From positions 1 to 64,000 of the forward strand of contig JAIYDP010000152.1 of the NCBI GenBank assembly GCA_027487435.1: DNA of 64,000 nt, given 5' to 3'. The position numbers and the translations under genes are program-made. Positions 1 through 10,332 of the stretch are shown here, one piece after another. The notes under the pieces are model-generated. The model made no database searches. It was not told where the DNA came from and worked only from the letters and a program-made list of their open reading frames with translations. This DNA is from Verrucomicrobiaceae bacterium. GTDB lineage: Bacteria > Verrucomicrobiota > Verrucomicrobiia > Verrucomicrobiales > Akkermansiaceae. Each line of letters opens with the position of its first letter. Position 1 is the stretch's first letter.

Positions 1-47
1 TATTTTTAGAAAATGTTTTGAAGACGGAAATATTTTTCGAAAAATTT

Positions 48-369
48 GTAACGTGAGCGCCGTGTAGACATTGGCATGTGAGTAAACATCCCCCTCACCT
101 AAACCCTAAACCCTAAACCCAAAACTTTACCCTTACCTCAACCCCATAAAATCCAAACCCTAAACCTAACTTTAGACCCGAAACCCCCGAGTAGACATTT
201 TGGAAAAGATTTGTAACTGATGCAGACATTGTCTTTCATGACCATTCTGCTCATCTTTACCTTGCCTGACCCTCCGGAACTGTGTGTAACTTGAGCCCCG
301 CTTGGACGTTGGCATGTGACTTGATATTCCCCTCATATTTAAACCCTTACTCCTTATCCAAAACTTTAA
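48..369. repeat. Degenerate 84-bp direct repeat with telomere-like CCCTAAA units
   Basis: Two copies of about 84 bp (48-131 and 286-369) align without gaps. Both start with gtaac-tgagc, share ttggcatgtga in the middle and end with ccaaaacttta. The first copy contains three tandem CCCTAAA-type units at 99-120, and another aaaccctaaac lies at 155-165; in the second copy these are eroded. No gene is visible in 1-546. This looks like decayed subtelomeric or interstitial telomeric DNA, or a telo-box-bearing intergenic repeat. Confidence 0.6.
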
Positions 370-546
370 CACACATTGCAACCGTTGCATACTGGCCGAT
401 GATGATATTTCTAGCTTCACTACTTCCATTACATACATTTCGGTTCTTTCAAATCGTTTGAGTTGCCACGACTGCCCCACCCAGCGAGAAGACATCGTGA
501 CAGGGCTCACAGCAAATTCTCTCTTGTCACACCTTGACACATCAAC

Positions 547-2570
547 TCAAGCTAACTTTTCAGAACGCCCCGCGTGCTGGGCCTTAAGCTGCACTATCTC
601 TTCTTGAGCCTTCAAGAGCTCAGCTTGAAGCTCAAGGACACTGCCATGTCAATACGTTTGAGTGATCGCACACCGGAGCACCCCGCCTTGAGATCGCAAA
701 TCGCTGACTTCGTTTTCCAAAGTCTAAAAATTGTATTAGCACAATTCCAGACAAAAATACTCTGATCACGACGGCAGCCTCAGACGCTAGAATGTAAGAA
801 AGTATCGGGATAAAGCAAAACCGCGGAGTGTAGCTAGCTGCTCTTTTAAACTGATGGATTCGTCTGCAGCAACTTGCAGCATGTTCTCACAATCCTGATC
901 ATGTCACAGTGAAAGGAGTCAAATCACGGCGCATTTGACTTGGAGAAATCTATTTGCCTACTGTCATGAACAAATGAAGAGGAAATAATGACTTCTTCCA
1001 CCCTCCTCACATGATCGACGAGAAATTGTGCTGCTTCCCGTTTGATTGCGTCATCACCAGAGGCAATCTTGAACATTAAAGAGCCTCGAAGCCAAAACCT
1101 CAGTAAACTTGGTGCGCGCCTCATCAAGCCGCTGCTGCAGCTCCATCACCTCCTCCTGAAATATTTCCAGCCGGTGATTTGATGCACGCTCAGTCTGTGT
1201 GCATCAGTGACAATCATTCATAACTACATTCCGTAATTCTTCTCTAGTCGACGATAGCTCGTCTGACAGCTCTTTCCACTTGCGTTCTGCATTTGCTCCA
1301 CGTCTCTCCTCGGTATTTAAGCGCTAAACTTCAAAGGAGGCTAACCCATTCATCGAGCTGCTTCCGAAGATCTACAATTTCTCTCGAAGCGTCCGACAGA
1401 GCTTTTTGTGGGTCAGAGGGTGCACACAAGGGAGGCGCGTCTGCTGCGTCGGGTAGCCGCAACGGTTCTAAACTGGAAATGCCCTTCTCATATCTAACGA
1501 CTGAATCCCCCAATTGGACTTCGTCTACGGAGTCATAACAAGAGGAACGAACTAACCACGGTCTTCAATAGTACCAAACTCTTTCATTTTCTTTGGATGG
1601 GAATCTTTATGGAATGAAGACATGTGAGGCTTTTGCGCAGGCGCACTGATGGGCCTAGGTCGAAAAGGCCGCCTTTAAACAAGGTCAGATGAAGATGTAG
1701 TGTTCACCTTGAAAGTTCTTGTTCGAGCTTCTCTTCTTCTTGCAGAAGCCGTTCGTCAAGGTCAAGGCTACTTCAATGACACTCACTAGCCCTATCCTTA
1801 CTTCGGGGGTATGAAGTGAGCATCAAACAAAGGGGGCCGTGTTTGCTCTCTGCCTGATGTAACTTTACGTTCAAGCTCTGAAACTCTAAAGAATTAGAAA
1901 CAAGAAAAGGGGGAAAGCACTTCAGTTGCAGTTCTGAAACTATTGCACGGGTAGCAGGCGGCATGTCGACATGTGGAGGGGATATTTCTCTTTTCGACTC
2001 CACAATTCTTCGTTGGCTTGGAGATTCTTCTTCGGAGCTTGGGCCATATCCCTTGCAATAAGAAGCGAAATGAAAAAGGCACATTTCCAAAACCGAGAAC
2101 GAGCCGATCCGGTTTTGGATTCTGCACACCAGCGGGTCGCACTGTGAAGTGAAAAACTACAAACTGGACTGACTTGGTGATCCCGTAGATGCTCTTGGTT
2201 TATCTAGTCGATACGAATTGGGGCCTGTTGAAGTCAGGAATGAGGCTTCCTGGCAACAGTAGCCGAATCGAACTACATCACCAAATTCGAGAAGTACTGA
2301 TCCACTGACGATCCTCCCTTCGTTGACGAATGTGCCATTTCTAGAACCAAGATCTTTAAGACAAATTGACCCTTCTTTCGAGAAAATTACAACTGCATGA
2401 TAGCTAGAAACGCTTTTAGACTGCACAGTGACACCAAAACAGAGCACACGAACTTGCAAAACCAGCATGTTATCTGGCGCCCTTCCTACTGTTGTCTCCG
2501 GCACAACAAAGGAATGCACAAGAGCACTAGAGTTGATGTCACGGAAAACTGCAAACGCTTCTTTGGCCAT
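547..2570 (-). CDS. FHA-domain coiled-coil protein
   Basis: The N-terminus is a forkhead-associated phosphothreonine-binding domain: VGRAPDN, SVSSYHAVV, LGSRNGTFVNEGRI and LLEFGDVVRFG are the classical FHA strand motifs. A 33-nt intron (2421-2453) splits it in frame; removing it restores normal domain spacing. Downstream, several short exons joined by 20-40 nt introns give heptad-rich helices such as LQLKVSELERKV, LDERLLQEEEKLEQEL, DLRKQLDEW and EVMELQQRLDEA, ending near LLKAQEEIVQLKAQHAG and a TGA at 547-549. The layout resembles SLMAP-type FHA plus coiled-coil proteins, but FHA alone does not prove orthology. The FHA exon is certain. The chain of 3' exons between about 800 and 1100 is only partly resolved, and one proposed intron near 2142-2160 would be only 19 nt. 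Confidence 0.75.
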
Positions 2571-2839
2571 CAGAATTTGAGTTTATTCGTTAAAAATAGT
2601 GTCATCTCGTTTGAAAGAAATGCATCGTTGGATGAATCAGAGCCTGCGGGCTTTGACTAAAGCCAATAAATTACTTTTTGGAAATAACTGATGCTACATC
2701 GTTGCGATAGGAGCACAACTGAACATGGAAAGTTGCGGGCTTCCCAGCCTCTCATTGATGGGTGGCTTTCGCAAAGTTGCTCGTGTGGCTCATATAAATT
2801 TGTGGACAAGATTCTTTTGCGTCGAACCTTCCGTGAAGA

Positions 2840-5320
2840 ATGTCCGTGACACGAAATCCTAACCTCGAGTACCACTCTGTTCTTTCGAATCCTCTGAAGC
2901 AAGACTCTCTTTGCACGGATGCTCTTTCAGACAGTGCAGTTCATTGGGAGTGGACTGGCAAGCCTCCAGTGTATGGTCTCTGTCCGGGAGTCTCGGAAGA
3001 CGGAAAGATTTCATCGCTTCCTCATTTGAACCTCGATGTCGTCACTCTTCAGCAGTTGCTGGATTACTTTGACAACACTTGGACACTTACCGAGGTTGTG
3101 TTTTCTTCGATTGCCTCGGAAAAAGCGATCTTCTATCGCCAGCCGTACCATCAGCTACGCCATCCCATGATTTTTTACTACGCTCACCCAGCTGCTCTGT
3201 ACATCAACAAGTTCCGCGTCGCTGGACTCTTGTCCGAGCCTGTGAATGAGCATTTTGAACAGTTGTTTGAGACTGGAGTTGATGAAATGTCCTGGGACGA
3301 CCTCTCTCGGAACGAAACTGAGTGGCCTGATGTTCACTTTGTGACGCAATATCGCGCTCAAGTGTACAAGATTGTATGCGATGTCATCAAGAAAGCCGAA
3401 CTTTCTGGTGGTATTAATATGAACAAGAAGGAATGGGCAATCGTGATGGGATTTGAGCATGAGCGCATTCATATCGAGACTTCGTCGGTCCTTTTGAGAG
3501 AAGTGTTCGGTTTTATTTTATTCTGATCTTTCAGCTCCCTTTCCATCTCGTGACGGTTCCAGGGAACTTTCCTGCAATTTTTCCTTTGTCCAACGACGAT
3601 CCGTCAGTTCCTATTCGCGTGAACAATGAATTTATCACTGTTGAAGAAGGAACCGTGGTCCTCGGTAAGCAAGAATCATTTCCTTCGTTTGGATGGGACA
3701 ACGAGTACGGATCGCTGCCCATGTTTGTCCCTCGGTTCGAAGCTTCCAAGTACCTCATCACCAACGCTGAGTTTTTCGATTTCATCAGGAGCGGGGGCTG
3801 TTGTCGCCGTTTTTCTTTCTCTGACCGCTCAGATCGAGACCGGAAGTTTTGGACTGAAGAAGGCTGGGATTGGCGGACGTTTCGAAATGCGAAATGGCCA
3901 TGCTTTTGGGTGCCTGACGGTCCTGCCGGTCTGCATCGCTATAAGCTGAGGACTACATTTGAGATTGTACCGATGCAGTGGAAGTGGCCAGCTGTTGTTA
4001 ATTTCCACGAAGCTCAAGCTTATTGCAAGTGGCTGTCCGTCACGAAAGGATTGCATCATCGGCTCCTCACAGAAGCAGAGCATTGGGCCATCCGAGGTCC
4101 TCAGTCACGCGTGGACTCTGTGATGCATTTTGATGGCCCTTCTATGAAGCAGGGAGCGATCAATCTTAATCTTGCATATGGTTCTGAGAGCGCGGTTGAT
4201 GCTTCCTCGCCGTCTTCATTAGGATTTCACGATGTCATGGGGAATTTGTGGGAGTGGTGCCTTGATCATCAAAGTGCGCTTCCTGGCTTCAAGATTCATC
4301 CTTATTATGATGATTTTACTCTTCCTTGTTTTGACGGTCGTCACCACATGATTATGGGCGGATCTTTTATTTCGACTGGAGACGAAGCGTCAACATTTGC
4401 TCGATTTCAGTTTCGACCCCACTTCTTCCAGCATTGCGGATTCCGAGTTGTTCGTGGTTCCTCTCAGCCTACCTTGTCTTGCATGGAGTCGCTTGGCCCA
4501 TTCGTAGGTACTTCACCATGTTGTCAAAAGCCGAGCCCAGGAGTTGACGGTAATATTTACGAGACAAAGCGAATGCTTGATGAATATCTACTTTTTCACT
4601 ATGCTTCTTTGAACGAACTTGCTCCTTACTCTTTTGCTCCAAAGGATGCGTGGAACTTTCCTCAGCGTGTTGGCATCGCTGCGAATACGGCTGCGCAGCG
4701 ATATGGAATTGAAACAAAGTCCGCTCTTGATCTTGGGTGTGCAGTCGGTGCCACTTCGTTTGAGCTCGCAAGGGTTTTTGATTCTGTCCTTGCCATTGAT
4801 TTGAGTCACTCCTTTGTTGATGCTGGCAACGACCTTGTTTGCAGTGGTCGTCGATCGTACCTGCGGAAGGATGAAGGCCTTTTGTTTACCGAGCTGCAAG
4901 CTGTCGTTGACCCAACTATCGACCGAAGTCGTGTCCGTTTTCAACAAGGCGACGCATGCAATTTATTGAGCTCAATCGGTTCTTTTGATATTGCAGTGCT
5001 CGCCAACCTTCTTTGCAGGTGACCTCGTGCCTTTGTTGAATTCACTCCACAGAACTCCCAATCCAAGGGCCGTGTTGGCACAAATGGCTGGGCGAAATGT
5101 CGTGAAGCGGGGGGGTCTGTTGGTCTTGACGACTCCATTCACTTGGATGGAAGATTTCACGCCCGTTCAGGCCTGGCTTGGAGGCTACGAAAGGGACGGT
5201 GTCCGGCAAGATAGTTTTGAGGGGCTGAAATCAGAGCTCATTGGTGACTTTGAGCTACTCGTCAAAGAAGAAGTATTCGCTGTGCTCGTGCAATCTGACG
5301 TGGGCAGATGCCTTTCTTAA
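2840..5320 (+). CDS. ovoA: OvoA, 5-histidylcysteine sulfoxide synthase / methyltransferase
   Basis: OvoA makes ovothiol A from histidine and cysteine: its iron oxygenase half joins the cysteine sulfur to the imidazole and its C-terminal half N-methylates the product. Three exons are joined by introns at 3503-3534 and 5020-5052. Splicing the second converts an apparent stop into LLCRTPNPRAVLAQMAG and runs on to TTPFTWMEDFTP, a hallmark of the methyltransferase end. Domain order is an N-terminal DinB-like helical domain (YHQLRHPMIFYYAHPA and EHERIHIETSSV supply the iron-ligand histidines), a central FGE-sulfatase fold (SKYLITNAEFFDFI, DVMGNLWEW, MIMGGSFISTGDE, CGFRVVRG) and a C-terminal SAM methyltransferase (LDLGCAVGATSFELA). 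About 800 residues, full length for the family. The product is a redox-protective thiol known from trypanosomatids, diatoms and marine animals. The gene converges on the small minus-strand gene at 5366. Confidence 0.95.
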
Positions 5321-5365
5321 TTCGGGAGCATTGCAGAAAATTTCAGTGGTCTGTGGCGCTTCTAA

Positions 5366-5814
5366 CTATATGGCGTCGAAACTAATGTACGTCGATTGTC
5401 CCTGATCTTCCGATGTTAAGAAGTAAACGTCTCTGAGCGGTTGGCTGAATTGTGCGTCTGTCTGCTTCATTTTCTCTTCGTGAACGCGGTACTTTCTTCC
5501 GCATGCAGATTTTGGATTTCTTACTTCGAAATTACCGGCGGATGAAATAGAAATGCACTTGGACGGAAACAGGAGAATCGGCTGTTGCTGTGAACTCGCA
5601 ATGGAATGCAATACTCTTTGAAGGGGCACATGTAAGCGGCAGAGGGGGCTGATGGGGCGGCAGGTGGGCACGAGAGAGGGCCATGTTTTAGCCATGATCT
5701 GCAATGCAACTTCTCGAGGCTTCCGAATATCTAATGAAGGACAGCGGTGACGAAAGGCGACTAGAAAACACCCCACTTGGCTGCCACTGCAGCCCCCGCG
5801 GTTTCTCGCCACAT
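5366..5814 (-). CDS. Small unknown protein
   Basis: Not recognised. The only sensible ATG is at 5814. A 41-nt GT-AG intron near its start joins a short first exon (MWRETAGAAVAAKW) to DIRKPREVALQIMAKTW. A second, in-frame 42-nt intron inside the ORF is likely. The C-terminal half, with charged KYRVHEEKMKQTDAQFSQ and ending in STYISFDAI, has normal protein composition. The gene fills the gap between ovoA (46 bp away, convergent) and the TXNDC15-like gene (35 bp away, divergent), the spacing seen for real genes here. No signal peptide, membrane segment or catalytic motif is visible. Confidence 0.5.
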
Positions 5815-5849
5815 CCCGCTGCTCATCCCAATCCGAAATCTTCTCAAAG

Positions 5850-6604
5850 ATGAATTACTCGTCTCAAGTTCGTACGCGCTTAGTCTTTATGGGGAAGGGA
5901 TCTTTTCTCGCCCTCTGCCTATGTTTGTTGGCATCAGCGGCGCAGAGAACATGCTCAGATTGGTCATGGGTTGCGCCGGGGATCAAAGTTGTAGCTTAAA
6001 CGGCTCCCTGACTTTTAAGGTCGTTTCTACAACAGAATTTCACGAAATTTTAGTGAGAGACAGACTACAGCATGCCTGTATTCGTTTTGCCATAGTATCT
6101 TGAGTCGAAAATGTTTAATTTTTCAGTTCGTGTCCCAGTCGTGTCCTTGGAGCGAGGCTGGCGTCAATGCGTTGCTGGGCACGTCTGGAGCGTTCCCAGA
6201 CATCTCCTTTAATGTTGTAGTTACTACGTATTAATTTCAGCAATCTTTTCTGAGCAATAGATATTTGTCCCGATTCTGGACTCCTGGAACGCCTTCACTT
6301 GTAACATACGTTAACGGAGAAAAGAGATCGCGATACCATGGCACCTTCTTCTTCGAAGATTTGGCAATGTTTGTCTACAACCACTCGGGTATGATGTCCT
6401 CCTTCGTGGTCTAAAGTGTGAGGATGCAACGCACTTCCTGATTCTGCCGTTTTTAGTCAGGAAACCAGAGCTCATTTGTTTGACACGATTGCTTCATACG
6501 TGCCTGTATTTGACGCTTTCTTTGCAATGTCTCTCTTTGCTGTTGTTGCCGTTGTTGTTCAGGTAGCCGTGCGAGGTTTCCCGCAGACATTCCATTGGCA
6601 ATGA
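5850..6604 (+). CDS. TXNDC15-like membrane thioredoxin-fold protein
   Basis: Assembled from several short exons with 24-70 nt introns; none is apparent as one long reading frame. The N-terminus has a signal peptide (MGKGSFLALCLCLLASA). A thioredoxin fold follows: the strand IRFAIFVSQSCPWSEAG holds a CxxS-type active site, then cis-proline TPGTPSLVTYVNGEKRSRYH and FFFEDLAMFVYNH. The C-terminus has one membrane segment (FFAMSLFAVVAVVVQVAV) and a short tail ending FHWQ. Signal peptide, degenerate thioredoxin and C-terminal TM match TXNDC15/TMX-type ER proteins; TXNDC15 is linked to cilium formation in animals. Only one active-site cysteine is present, so a classic dithiol oxidoreductase is unlikely. 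The last splice (into ETRAHLFDTIASY) uses the second of two nearby acceptors, chosen to keep frame. Confidence 0.72.
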
Positions 6605-6718
6605 GGATCTATTGGGCTCTCGGTACGAAGTATTCGAGTTCTCGATGAATTTATTTCTACGGGTGAACTCCCAGCAGAAATATAGTTTGGAGTCATTCTC
6701 TGTAAATTTACAAGAACG

Positions 6719-7984
6719 ATGCTTCAATTCCATTCGTCAGCCAGCCTTCAGCAGAAACTGAAGGCCCTGTCTGAATGCCTTGCTCATCTGCGCGCCAATC
6801 ACGCGTCAAACGACCAAAGTGCAAGCAAGATGAGGGAACACGTGGCCTTGTGCCTCATTTCATTGACCCGAAAGATCGAAGAACAGCTTCGAATCATGCA
6901 GCTCGGTGGTGGCATTTTTGACGTCCAGATATCGAAATCGATCGGATTTTCGAAAAGTTGGACTGGCGCTACCATTGATATAGATCCAAACCATGTCATC
7001 TCGATAATCTGTGCACTTTCTGAATCATTGATTCCTGACAACGTAGCGCCTCAGTTCTGCGAGTCCTTTTATGCCGACGAGATGTCGTGCATGGAAGTGA
7101 AAGATGATGTGATGTCGTTTAGCTACGACGGCAAAAAATATTTGTTGCGGGGTTTGTCAGAGGAAATGAAGGACATGTTGCAGGCCCATATCGACAGTTT
7201 AGAATTTAAGAGAGCGAATATGGTCTGTTTTGCTCCTCTGTTCTAATTTCGGTTAGGTGGCTCATCTGTCGTCTCTATTCAGGCTAGAGGATATGCAATT
7301 TCATTTCGACTCCGAAGATGACCGAAGCCTTCTAAGGAAGCTATGGGAGCTGGTCTTTCCTTCAGAGCCATGCCATCCAATGACTCCATCTGAGCTCTCA
7401 TCCGCAAAAAGAGGAGGCCAAAATTTTGCTGTCGATTGGAGTTATTTGGGGTTTCAGCGGCCAGATCATCCTTCAAGCGATTTGCGATCCTCTGGAATGC
7501 TTGCTATTCATCTTTTAATCTACTTCGCCTCTGAGAGAAATCAATTGGTTTTTCTTTTCGTCTACGGTATCTCAGTTCGCAGGTAAAGAGTTTTCTGGAA
7601 GCCCAAGCAGACAGAAGCCTAAGTTATCCTTTTGCAGCTGCTGGAATCAATATTGCCAAGTTTTTGACATCGCAGCTGCGTCGTTCTCCTAGTTCTGCAG
7701 AATTAGATGATTCGTCTCTCCTTCGATTCTTGGTGCACGTTCCTCTTACGAAGCCTTTCGAGGAATTATTTTGTGCGTGTTTCGTTCTTCTGGAGCATGT
7801 GTGGGTTATGTACGACGCAACCTATATGGACTTTCCAATCGTTATGCGGATATTTACGGCGTACGTTGGTGAGATCATTACAAGGAAGAAGTCAAGTCTT
7901 GAGCCGATTCTAAGTCACGAACCTATGCTGCTAGACATTGTCGAGGCCGAGAAAGCAAAGTCTACTGCGCTTGGGCGACGTTAG
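6719..7984 (+). CDS. ELMO-domain protein
   Basis: The C-terminal half is an ELMO (engulfment and cell motility/CED-12) domain: WSYLGFQRPDHPSSDLRS, GMLAIHLLIYFASE, then SYPFAAAGINIAKFL. This corresponds to the conserved W-x-x-x-GFQ-x-x-xP-x-x-D-R-G core and the YPFA-x-x-GIN motif. Introns at 7223-7256 and 7548-7582 are well supported because splicing rebuilds both motifs. The N-terminal ~165 residues are helical (KLKALSECLAHLR, EEQLRIMQLG) and not recognised. In ELMOD proteins this domain stimulates GTP hydrolysis by Arf-family GTPases; in ELMO1-3 it works with DOCK to activate Rac. Length (~400 residues) without PH or armadillo regions fits the ELMOD class better. The catalytic arginine of ELMODs could be the one in SSDLRSSG. 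Confidence 0.88.
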
Positions 7985-7993
7985 AGAGTTCTT

Positions 7994-8428
7994 TCAATGA
8001 ACAGTTTCGTCATCGTCTCCCAAGTAGTGCTCATGCGTCGGCATTTTGACATTCTTGAAGAGATCTTCAACTTCCATTGGCTTTGACTGCTGCAAACGGA
8101 GAACCCGTCCTCGGATATGCGATTGTATGAGTTGAAAATACACATCCCAGAATGTGTCCTAGGGGTTCAGTGCTAGGTGTCACTGAGTAACATCTGCTAG
8201 AACTCGTGGGCAGAGCTCCCTCCTCATATTTGAAAACAGAGTAGACCGAGAGCATATCAGTTTCGCGTGGTTTTCCTCGGCTTGCGTCCACTTCCTCTCT
8301 GTGCCATGAGAAACGTTTCATCAACAATTTCCTGAGTTCTTCACCCCTGGAAACTCCGATATCGTTTCTTTTGTGAGCCCATTAACAAACTCGAGGACTT
8401 CATCTGTGACCTCAAGAGAGTCTGCCAT
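7994..8428 (-). CDS. BSD-domain protein
   Basis: A small three-exon gene. Spliced protein: MADSLEVTDEVLEFVNGL, then a 48-nt intron, RKWTQAEENHAKLICSRS, RRELCPRVLADD, a 31-nt intron, and TFWDVYFQLIQSHIRGRVL. Splicing the second intron creates the diagnostic BSD pattern LCP-x-x-V-x-D-x-x-FW-x-x-YF, in which the FW pair is the family signature. BSD domains occur in TFIIH p62/Tfb1, BSDC1 and DOS2-like proteins. At about 120 residues this is little more than the domain plus an acidic tail (HEHYLGDDDETVH). The start is only 25 bp from the ATG of the divergent glycosyltransferase gene, so both promoters must be tiny or overlapping. Confidence 0.8.
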
Positions 8429-8453
8429 TGTTCATGTAAAAGTACCCTTCAAA

Positions 8454-10283
8454 ATGAACGTTTGCCATGCGGTAATATTTTCTCGCGACAGGGCTAGCTT
8501 CCTCAAGATCTTGCTGTCTTCTATGTCCGTTTTTCTTGATTTCAGAATTTCTGCTTCGATAATATGGAGGTCAGAGCGCCGGTCAAGAAGTGAGTATCTC
8601 GAACTATCAGCCACATATCCTTCCATGCATTTCTTCGAGCAAGTAGAACAAGATGACGTCCGACCCTCTCTGTCTCGTGTGTTTGATATCACCTCTGTCA
8701 GCTTGATTATGTTCCTTGTTGATGATGCCTTACTTTGTGGTCCATTGTACCTGGAGGAAGCAACCTCCATACTGTTGACCAGATGTGATGTAAGTGGCTT
8801 TCAATTTCGCTTGAGTCCATCCGTACAATACAGTTGCAATCGAATGTCGTCATGTATGCCCCCAAGCCTTGAGAGGATATCAGACAACTTCTTTGCAGTC
8901 GACACAAGTTCCCCTGTCTTGGAGTGGAATTATCCGTTTGACATTTCCTCCGGTCTCTATCGTCGAGAACTTATCCATTCTATTCTTGACTTATGTAGTC
9001 TTGAGTCTTCATCCAAATCTTTTGGCCCGAACCGATTTGAACTTGTTGGAAATCGGGTCCTTCATCAAGGAGTCATCATCGCCGGTCCTTTGGTGCGCTG
9101 TATGGTTGTCCACAACATCGATCGTGTCCAGTCTGAGTTTGCAAATCCGACTTCGAATATTCCAATTTCTATGACGAGTTCCACCTTGGTGGACCATGAT
9201 GCGTACCTCGCTTCCTCCTCCTTTGCTGCCCACGCTGCCATGCTCTGCCTCGGTAAGTCAATAGAGCCCTCTGGCGTCCTTGTCAGTGTCATTCTTCCTG
9301 TGTATAATATGAGTGAGTTCGTTGTCGAGTGCATCAAAAGCGTCATGATGCAATCCTATCGTAACTTTGAGTGCATCATTGTTGATGATGGCTCAACAGA
9401 TTCCAGCTTTGCGCTTGCCTCTGATGCTTGCGCTGGAGATCCTCGTTTTCGGATTGTTTCGCACTCTCGCAACATGGGAATTGTCGGTGCGCTCCACACC
9501 GCCCTTGCTTCCGTCAACCCCTCAGCAGGTCTCATCGCACGCATGGATGCAGACGACGTAATGCATCCTGACCGGCTGCGTCGGCAAGTTCTCTTTCTAA
9601 ATGCGAATCCATCAGTGGTGATATGCCATTCCTCTGCTTCAGTTGGAAATCACCATCGAAGCGAGATTGTTGTTCAACCGATGGCATCTATCGCTGCTTT
9701 ATGGACTTGTATTTTTCATTGCCCTGTTGCACATCCTACTGTGTGCGCAAGGAGCTGGTTTTTTCGAATGTATCCGTATCGGTCTGGGTGCGATGGATTT
9801 GAAGATTTTGATGTGTGGACTCGTGTTCTTCTCTCGGACTTTAAGAAGAGAGAATTTTCGTTTGGTGCCCTCGGTGATGTGCTTTTGCATCATCGTGTGC
9901 ACGCAACGAGCACGACCTCTCGATTTGGAGCGATGCAGCGATTTCACAGCCGGGTGCTCGTGCAAGAGCTTCTTAGGAAGACGATTGAAGAACATGTCGA
10001 TCTAACCGTTGTCGAAGCTTTGTCCTCCAGTCCTTCATCTAAATCTTGCGAACTGATTGAGAAGGCGATTGATGTGATTGCAAAATGGTACCAAGTCCTG
10101 TCTAAGTTTCCAATCAGCTTTGAGGATCATGCTTATCTAAAAGAAGACTATCGCGGCCGCGTCGCTGCGCTGCTGCATGAGGCCTCCGTTGCTGATCCGG
10201 ATTTTGGGAGCCACTGGGTCCGCCATGCACTGTGCCTCCCGGAAGGATCCGACATTCTGAAGTTGCTGACGACTGGAAGGTGA
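8454..10283 (+). CDS. Tandem GT-A glycosyltransferase (GT2-like)
   Basis: An uninterrupted 1.8-kb reading frame, unusual here. The C-terminal two thirds is a canonical GT2 domain: VSVILPVYNMSEFVVECI, IIVDDGSTDSSF, the DXD-containing ARMDADDVMHPDRL, and GFEDFDVWTRVL as the acceptor-site ED motif. The N-terminal ~230 residues look like a second, diverged GT-A fold (VIFSRDRASFLKILLSSM followed by LIMFLVDDALL, with VDD where a DXD would sit). The ATG at 8454 begins MNVCHAVIF, which reads directly into that fold, so I prefer it to the more upstream open frame. No signal peptide or TM is seen, suggesting a cytosolic or peripherally bound enzyme. Donor and acceptor are unknown. Intronlessness and bacterial-type layout are compatible with horizontal transfer but do not prove it. 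Confidence 0.88.
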   Translation: MNVCHAVIFSRDRASFLKILLSSMSVFLDFRISASIIWRSERRSRSEYLELSATYPSMHFFEQVEQDDVRPSLSRVFDITSVSLIMFLVDDALLCGPLYLEEATSILLTRCDVSGFQFRLSPSVQYSCNRMSSCMPPSLERISDNFFAVDTSSPVLEWNYPFDISSGLYRRELIHSILDLCSLESSSKSFGPNRFELVGNRVLHQGVIIAGPLVRCMVVHNIDRVQSEFANPTSNIPISMTSSTLVDHDAYLASSSFAAHAAMLCLGKSIEPSGVLVSVILPVYNMSEFVVECIKSVMMQSYRNFECIIVDDGSTDSSFALASDACAGDPRFRIVSHSRNMGIVGALHTALASVNPSAGLIARMDADDVMHPDRLRRQVLFLNANPSVVICHSSASVGNHHRSEIVVQPMASIAALWTCIFHCPVAHPTVCARSWFFRMYPYRSGCDGFEDFDVWTRVLLSDFKKREFSFGALGDVLLHHRVHATSTTSRFGAMQRFHSRVLVQELLRKTIEEHVDLTVVEALSSSPSSKSCELIEKAIDVIAKWYQVLSKFPISFEDHAYLKEDYRGRVAALLHEASVADPDFGSHWVRHALCLPEGSDILKLLTTGR

Positions 10284-10332
10284 CCAATCCCTCGTTTATC
10301 GCAACGATGACTAAATTTACAAGAGGCATCGA

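Noticed and set aside
99-165. Window start as a true chromosome end
   Set aside because: Only a few CCCTAAA-like units occur, they are degenerate and internal, and unique sequence lies on both sides.
5020-5022. In-frame TGA in OvoA as a possible selenocysteine codon
   Set aside because: It lies inside a 33-nt GT-AG intron (5020-5052); splicing restores the conserved methyltransferase sequence.
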